Source: DHVE2 group archaeon
Lineage (GTDB): Archaea; Thermoplasmatota; Thermoplasmata; Thermoplasmatales; Aciduliprofundaceae
Direction: 5' to 3'
Length of the DNA: 8,141 nucleotides
Assembly (NCBI GenBank): GCA_015520985.1
Contig: WAOY01000085.1
Span: 1-8,141, forward strand
Below are positions 5,750-8,141 of the stretch, in pieces. Made by a program: the position numbers and the translations under genes. The notes below the pieces were generated by a model. It made no database searches and was not told where the DNA came from. It saw only the letters and a list, made by a program, of their open reading frames with translations. Numbering within the stretch: the stretch's first letter is position 1; each line of letters begins with the position of its first letter.

Positions 5750-6400
5750 ATGGGATACATAGGAGATAAAGATAAGGAGTACCTGAAGGGGGAATTCGAC
5801 AAGTACCTCAAGGAGAAGGTCCTGCTGCTCGTGTTCACCGGGCCCAACTGCCAGTACTGCAACGTGGCCACGGCAATAGCGCAGGAAGTCGCGGAACTGC
5901 ACGATGCTATAGAATTCCACGAGTACCCGGTGGACAGCGAAGAGGCGAAGAAATATGGAGTGGAGCACGCCCCCACGGTCGTGATAACCGACGGCGATAA
6001 ATTCGGAGGGAGGATAAGGTACGTCGGTCTCCCATCCGGATACGAATTCTCATCCATGATAGAGGACATAATCGACGTCTCCCGCAGGACCGCCGAGGTG
6101 AGCGAGGAGGTTCGCGCTCAACTGGAGCAGATAGACAAGCCGGTGAGGATCCAGGTTTTTGTGACTCCAACCTGCCCCTACTGCCCGCGTGCCGTGCGCA
6201 CGGCGCATCGCTTCGCCATACTGAACGAGAACATCACCGGCGAGATGATAGAGGCAATAGAATTCCCAGAGTGGGCCAACAAGTGGAACGTCATGAGCGT
6301 GCCCCACATCGTAATTAACGAGGATGTGCAGTTCATAGGCGCCTATCCCGATGAGCAGTACATCCAGTACGTGATCGAAGCCTGGAAGAAGGCCCAGTGA
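5750..6400 (+). CDS. pdo: Protein disulfide oxidoreductase (two thioredoxin folds, glutaredoxin-like)
   Basis: A 216-residue PDO, the cytoplasmic protein of (hyper)thermophiles that forms, reduces and isomerises protein disulfides. It opens MGYIGDKDKEYLKGEF, the usual PDO N-terminus. The N-terminal thioredoxin unit has CQYC (34-37) and the cis-Pro segment HAPT (Pro75). The linker FEFSSMIEDIIDVSR-like region is present as YEFSSMIEDIIDVSR (98-112). The C-terminal unit has VTPTCPYCPRAVR with CPYC (142-145), then PEWANKWNVMSVPHIV with cis-Pro185. The pair of motifs CQYC plus CPYC is, from memory, that of the Pyrococcus furiosus enzyme, so both sites look active. Two redox sites in one chain suit both oxidation and isomerisation. 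The thioredoxin reductase gene starts 10 bases after its stop, its ribosome site overlapping the stop, which points to PDO as that reductase's substrate. Confidence 0.95.
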   Translation: MGYIGDKDKEYLKGEFDKYLKEKVLLLVFTGPNCQYCNVATAIAQEVAELHDAIEFHEYPVDSEEAKKYGVEHAPTVVITDGDKFGGRIRYVGLPSGYEFSSMIEDIIDVSRRTAEVSEEVRAQLEQIDKPVRIQVFVTPTCPYCPRAVRTAHRFAILNENITGEMIEAIEFPEWANKWNVMSVPHIVINEDVQFIGAYPDEQYIQYVIEAWKKAQ

Positions 6401-6406
6401 GGTGAT
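6400..6406 (+). promoter_or_regulatory. Ribosome-binding site of thioredoxin reductase
   Basis: AGGTGAT whose first base is the last base of the PDO stop codon. Four bases separate it from ATG 6411. It favours ATG 6411 over GTG 6402, which is inside the site, and indicates translational coupling. Confidence 0.8.
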
Positions 6407-6410
6407 CGCG

Positions 6411-7367
6411 ATGGAGGTGGGGTTCGTCCTGCCCTCTGCGTCCCGCGAGAGCAGGGAGGTGGACGTGGTAATAATAGGCGCAGGCCCCGCGGGGCTGAGC
6501 GCTGGCATATACGCAATCCGCGCCGGGCTCAGCGCCATCATAGTGGACAAGGGCAACGCAGGTGGTCTCGCGGAGGAGGCGCCCTTCGTGGAGAACTACC
6601 TGGGGTTCGAGGGAATCAAGGGCGAAGAGCTCGCGAAACTCTTCAAGGAGCACGCGATGAAGTACGTGGAGATATCCGAGAGGAACGAAGTGCGGGACAT
6701 AGTTAGAGAGGGGGACCGTTTCCTGGTGAAGGCGGAGAAGGGCGAGTACCGGGCCAAGGCCATAATATTTGCAACTGGAACGACGCACAGGAAGCTCAAC
6801 GTCCCCGGGGAGAACGAACTCTTCGGAAAGGGCGTATCCTACTGTGTAACCTGCGACGGCTACTTCTTCCGCGGGAAGAAGGTCGCCGTGATAGGCGGGG
6901 GAAATTCCGGTGCTATCGCTGCCATATACCTGAAGGACATCGGCGTGGAGCCCGTCGTTATTGAATACATGCCCAAGTACATGTGCGAGAAGGCCTACGT
7001 GGACATAATCAACGAGAAGGGCATAGAGTACATAACCAACGCCATGGTCACCGAGATAAAGGGCAGCGATAAGGTGGAAGCCGTGGTCTACAAGGACAGG
7101 GACACCGGCGAAACAAAGGAAATAAAGGTGGACGGCGTCTTCATTTACGTGGGGCTCATACCCATGAGCGACCTGGCGAAGAAGATAGGCGTTGAGACGG
7201 ATAAACGGGGATACATCAAGGTCTCGCCCAAGATGCGCACCAACGTCCCGATGGTTTACGCCGCGGGGGACGTGACGGGAGTGGCTGGACAGATAATAAT
7301 CGCCGCCGGCCAGGGAGCCATGGCTGCTCTGACTGCCTACGAGGACCTGATGCTCAGGCAGGCGTGA
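6411..7367 (+). CDS. trxB: Thioredoxin reductase-like FAD/disulfide oxidoreductase
   Basis: A 318-residue, low-molecular-weight thioredoxin reductase. The flavoenzyme passes electrons from a donor through FAD to its own disulfide and then to a thioredoxin-like partner, here most likely the adjacent PDO. A 17-residue N-terminal extension precedes DVVIIGAGPAG (18-28, FAD-binding). FATGTTHR (120-127) follows, then the redox site CVTCDG (Cys145, Cys148), the second nucleotide fold VIGGGNSGAIAA (160-171), and YAAGDVTG (283-290) near the flavin. The arginine-rich HRRxxxR loop that binds the NADPH 2'-phosphate is absent; IEYMPKYMCEK (184-194) stands there. As I recall, the Thermoplasma acidophilum reductase has a closely similar loop and was reported not to use NADPH. 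The physiological donor is therefore open. It is convergent with aspS. Confidence 0.95.
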   Translation: MEVGFVLPSASRESREVDVVIIGAGPAGLSAGIYAIRAGLSAIIVDKGNAGGLAEEAPFVENYLGFEGIKGEELAKLFKEHAMKYVEISERNEVRDIVREGDRFLVKAEKGEYRAKAIIFATGTTHRKLNVPGENELFGKGVSYCVTCDGYFFRGKKVAVIGGGNSGAIAAIYLKDIGVEPVVIEYMPKYMCEKAYVDIINEKGIEYITNAMVTEIKGSDKVEAVVYKDRDTGETKEIKVDGVFIYVGLIPMSDLAKKIGVETDKRGYIKVSPKMRTNVPMVYAAGDVTGVAGQIIIAAGQGAMAALTAYEDLMLRQA

Positions 7368-7370
7368 ATA

Positions 7371-8141
7371 TCAGGGAACCAGCCTGGTTCTGTCCCGTGG
7401 AAATATCACGCATTCCCTTATATTTTTCACACCCGTGACGATCATCGTGAGGCGCTCTAGGCCAAGGCCCCAGCCCGCGTGGGGGGGCATGCCGTAGCGG
7501 AACGCGCGGAGGTAGAATTCGAAGTTGTCCGGGTTGAGTCCCTTATTCTTCATGATTTCAACGAGGCTATCGTAGCGGTGGTTCCTCTGCGCCCCCGAGC
7601 TGAGCTCCTTATCGCGGTACATGAGATCGAAGGCCAGGGAATACCTGTCACCGGAGGGAAGCACGTAGAAGGGCTTTATGTCAAGGGGCCAGCGGGTTAT
7701 GAAGTAGAAGTCGTTTATCTCCTCGCCAAGGATTTTAAGCGCCTCGCTGGAGAAATCCTCGCCCCACTCCATGTCCATGCTCTTGTTCACTATCTCCACC
7801 GCCTCATCGTAACTGAGGCGCCTGAATGGTATGTGGGGTACCTTCACCTCCATGCCCAGGAGCTCCAGGGCGTCTCCCTCGCGCTCCACCGCATACTTTA
7901 TCCCGTTCACGATCGCCTCCTCGAGCACTTGCATCGCGTCCTCGTCGTTTGCGAAGCTCATCTCCGCATCGATAGATATGAATTCGTTCAGGTGCTTCGT
8001 CGTGTTGTGCTCCTCTGCCCGGAAGGCCGGGGCAATTTCAAATACTCTGTCGAACCCCGCAGCCATGAGTATCTGCTTGTAAAGCTGCGGGCTCTGGTTG
8101 AGGTAGGCGTCCTTCTCAAAGTACTTCACGGGGAAGAGCTC
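7371..8141 (-). CDS. aspS: Aspartyl-tRNA synthetase, C-terminal catalytic part (5' end beyond window)
   Basis: Class II aspartyl-tRNA synthetase, which charges tRNA-Asp (and in some archaea also tRNA-Asn). The visible 256 residues are the catalytic domain. They begin [14 protein letters not shown] at the window edge, then QSPQLYKQ of the active-site region, and motif 2 [15 protein letters not shown]. Next comes the conserved [13 protein letters not shown], and motif 3 as [13 protein letters not shown] with its ATP-binding Arg. The end RDRTRLVP is the usual short archaeal C-terminus. Around 175-180 residues are missing compared with typical archaeal enzymes of about 430-440, including the anticodon-binding OB-fold. 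The GTG at 8129-8127 is an internal Val in the conserved FPV, not a start. Whether the enzyme is discriminating or accepts tRNA-Asn cannot be judged without the N-terminal domain. Confidence 0.96.
   Translation of the reverse strand, partial: ELFPVKYFEKDAYLNQSPQLYKQILMAAGFDRVFEIAPAFRAEEHNTTKHLNEFISIDAEMSFANDEDAMQVLEEAIVNGIKYAVEREGDALELLGMEVKVPHIPFRRLSYDEAVEIVNKSMDMEWGEDFSSEALKILGEEINDFYFITRWPLDIKPFYVLPSGDRYSLAFDLMYRDKELSSGAQRNHRYDSLVEIMKNKGLNPDNFEFYLRAFRYGMPPHAGWGLGLERLTMIVTGVKNIRECVIFPRDRTRLVP

Noticed and set aside
8127..8129. GTG as the start of the aspartyl-tRNA synthetase
   Set aside because: The frame stays open to the window edge and encodes the conserved ELFPV upstream, so this GTG is an internal Val codon.
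1..8141. tRNA, rRNA, CRISPR arrays, insertion sequences, attachment sites
   Set aside because: No cloverleaf-like segments, regularly spaced direct repeats, transposase genes or terminal inverted repeats were seen. Intergenic gaps are about 130 bases or less and look like promoters.

Overview
The window reads as a gene-dense stretch of archaeal chromosome. The markers are a PCNA sliding clamp, an archaeal-type aspartyl-tRNA synthetase, KaiC/RAD55-family ATPases, a two-domain protein disulfide oxidoreductase (PDO), TATA-box promoters, and ribosome-binding sites matching the archaeal 16S tail (AGGAGGTGAT). The thioredoxin reductase carries an unusual pyridine-nucleotide loop (IEYMPKYMCEK). From memory this resembles the Thermoplasma enzyme, so I favour Thermoplasmatota. 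PDO is typical of thermophiles. No species can be fixed from the sequence, and the GC-rich, AGG/ATA-rich coding style is unlike the low-GC Thermoplasma genomes.

Layout. (1) 1-1683, minus strand: a tight operon of three RecA/KaiC-superfamily proteins. The promoter-proximal one is an intact KaiC-type ATPase. The second has no P-loop at all. The third, cut by the window edge, has a P-loop in which the nucleotide-binding Lys and Ser/Thr are replaced by Met and Glu. The first two are in the same reading frame, separated by one TGA. (2) 1795-3242, plus strand: two overlapping family-2 glycosyltransferases, divergent from the ATPase operon. The second resembles dolichyl-phosphate hexose synthases but lacks a membrane domain. 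(3) 3243-3971, minus strand: PCNA, whose stop codon abuts the stop of the second glycosyltransferase with no bases between. (4) 4106-5650, plus strand: an exported surface protein with a TolB-like propeller region, a Ca-binding-like loop and a C-terminal membrane anchor, divergent from PCNA. (5) 5750-7367, plus strand: a translationally coupled PDO and thioredoxin reductase pair, forming a cytoplasmic disulfide relay. (6) 7371-8141, minus strand: the C-terminal half of aspartyl-tRNA synthetase, convergent with trxB at a 3-bp gap.

Functionally the window combines housekeeping genes (PCNA, AspRS), thiol-disulfide redox, surface glycan and surface protein genes, and a signalling-type ATPase cluster. 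The least explained part is the ATPase cluster, where one active-looking KaiC protein is co-transcribed with two relatives that appear unable to bind ATP in the usual way. The second point of interest is the thioredoxin reductase, whose electron donor is not predictable from its sequence. No gene-free stretch exceeds 300 bases. I saw no tRNA, rRNA, CRISPR array or insertion sequence.
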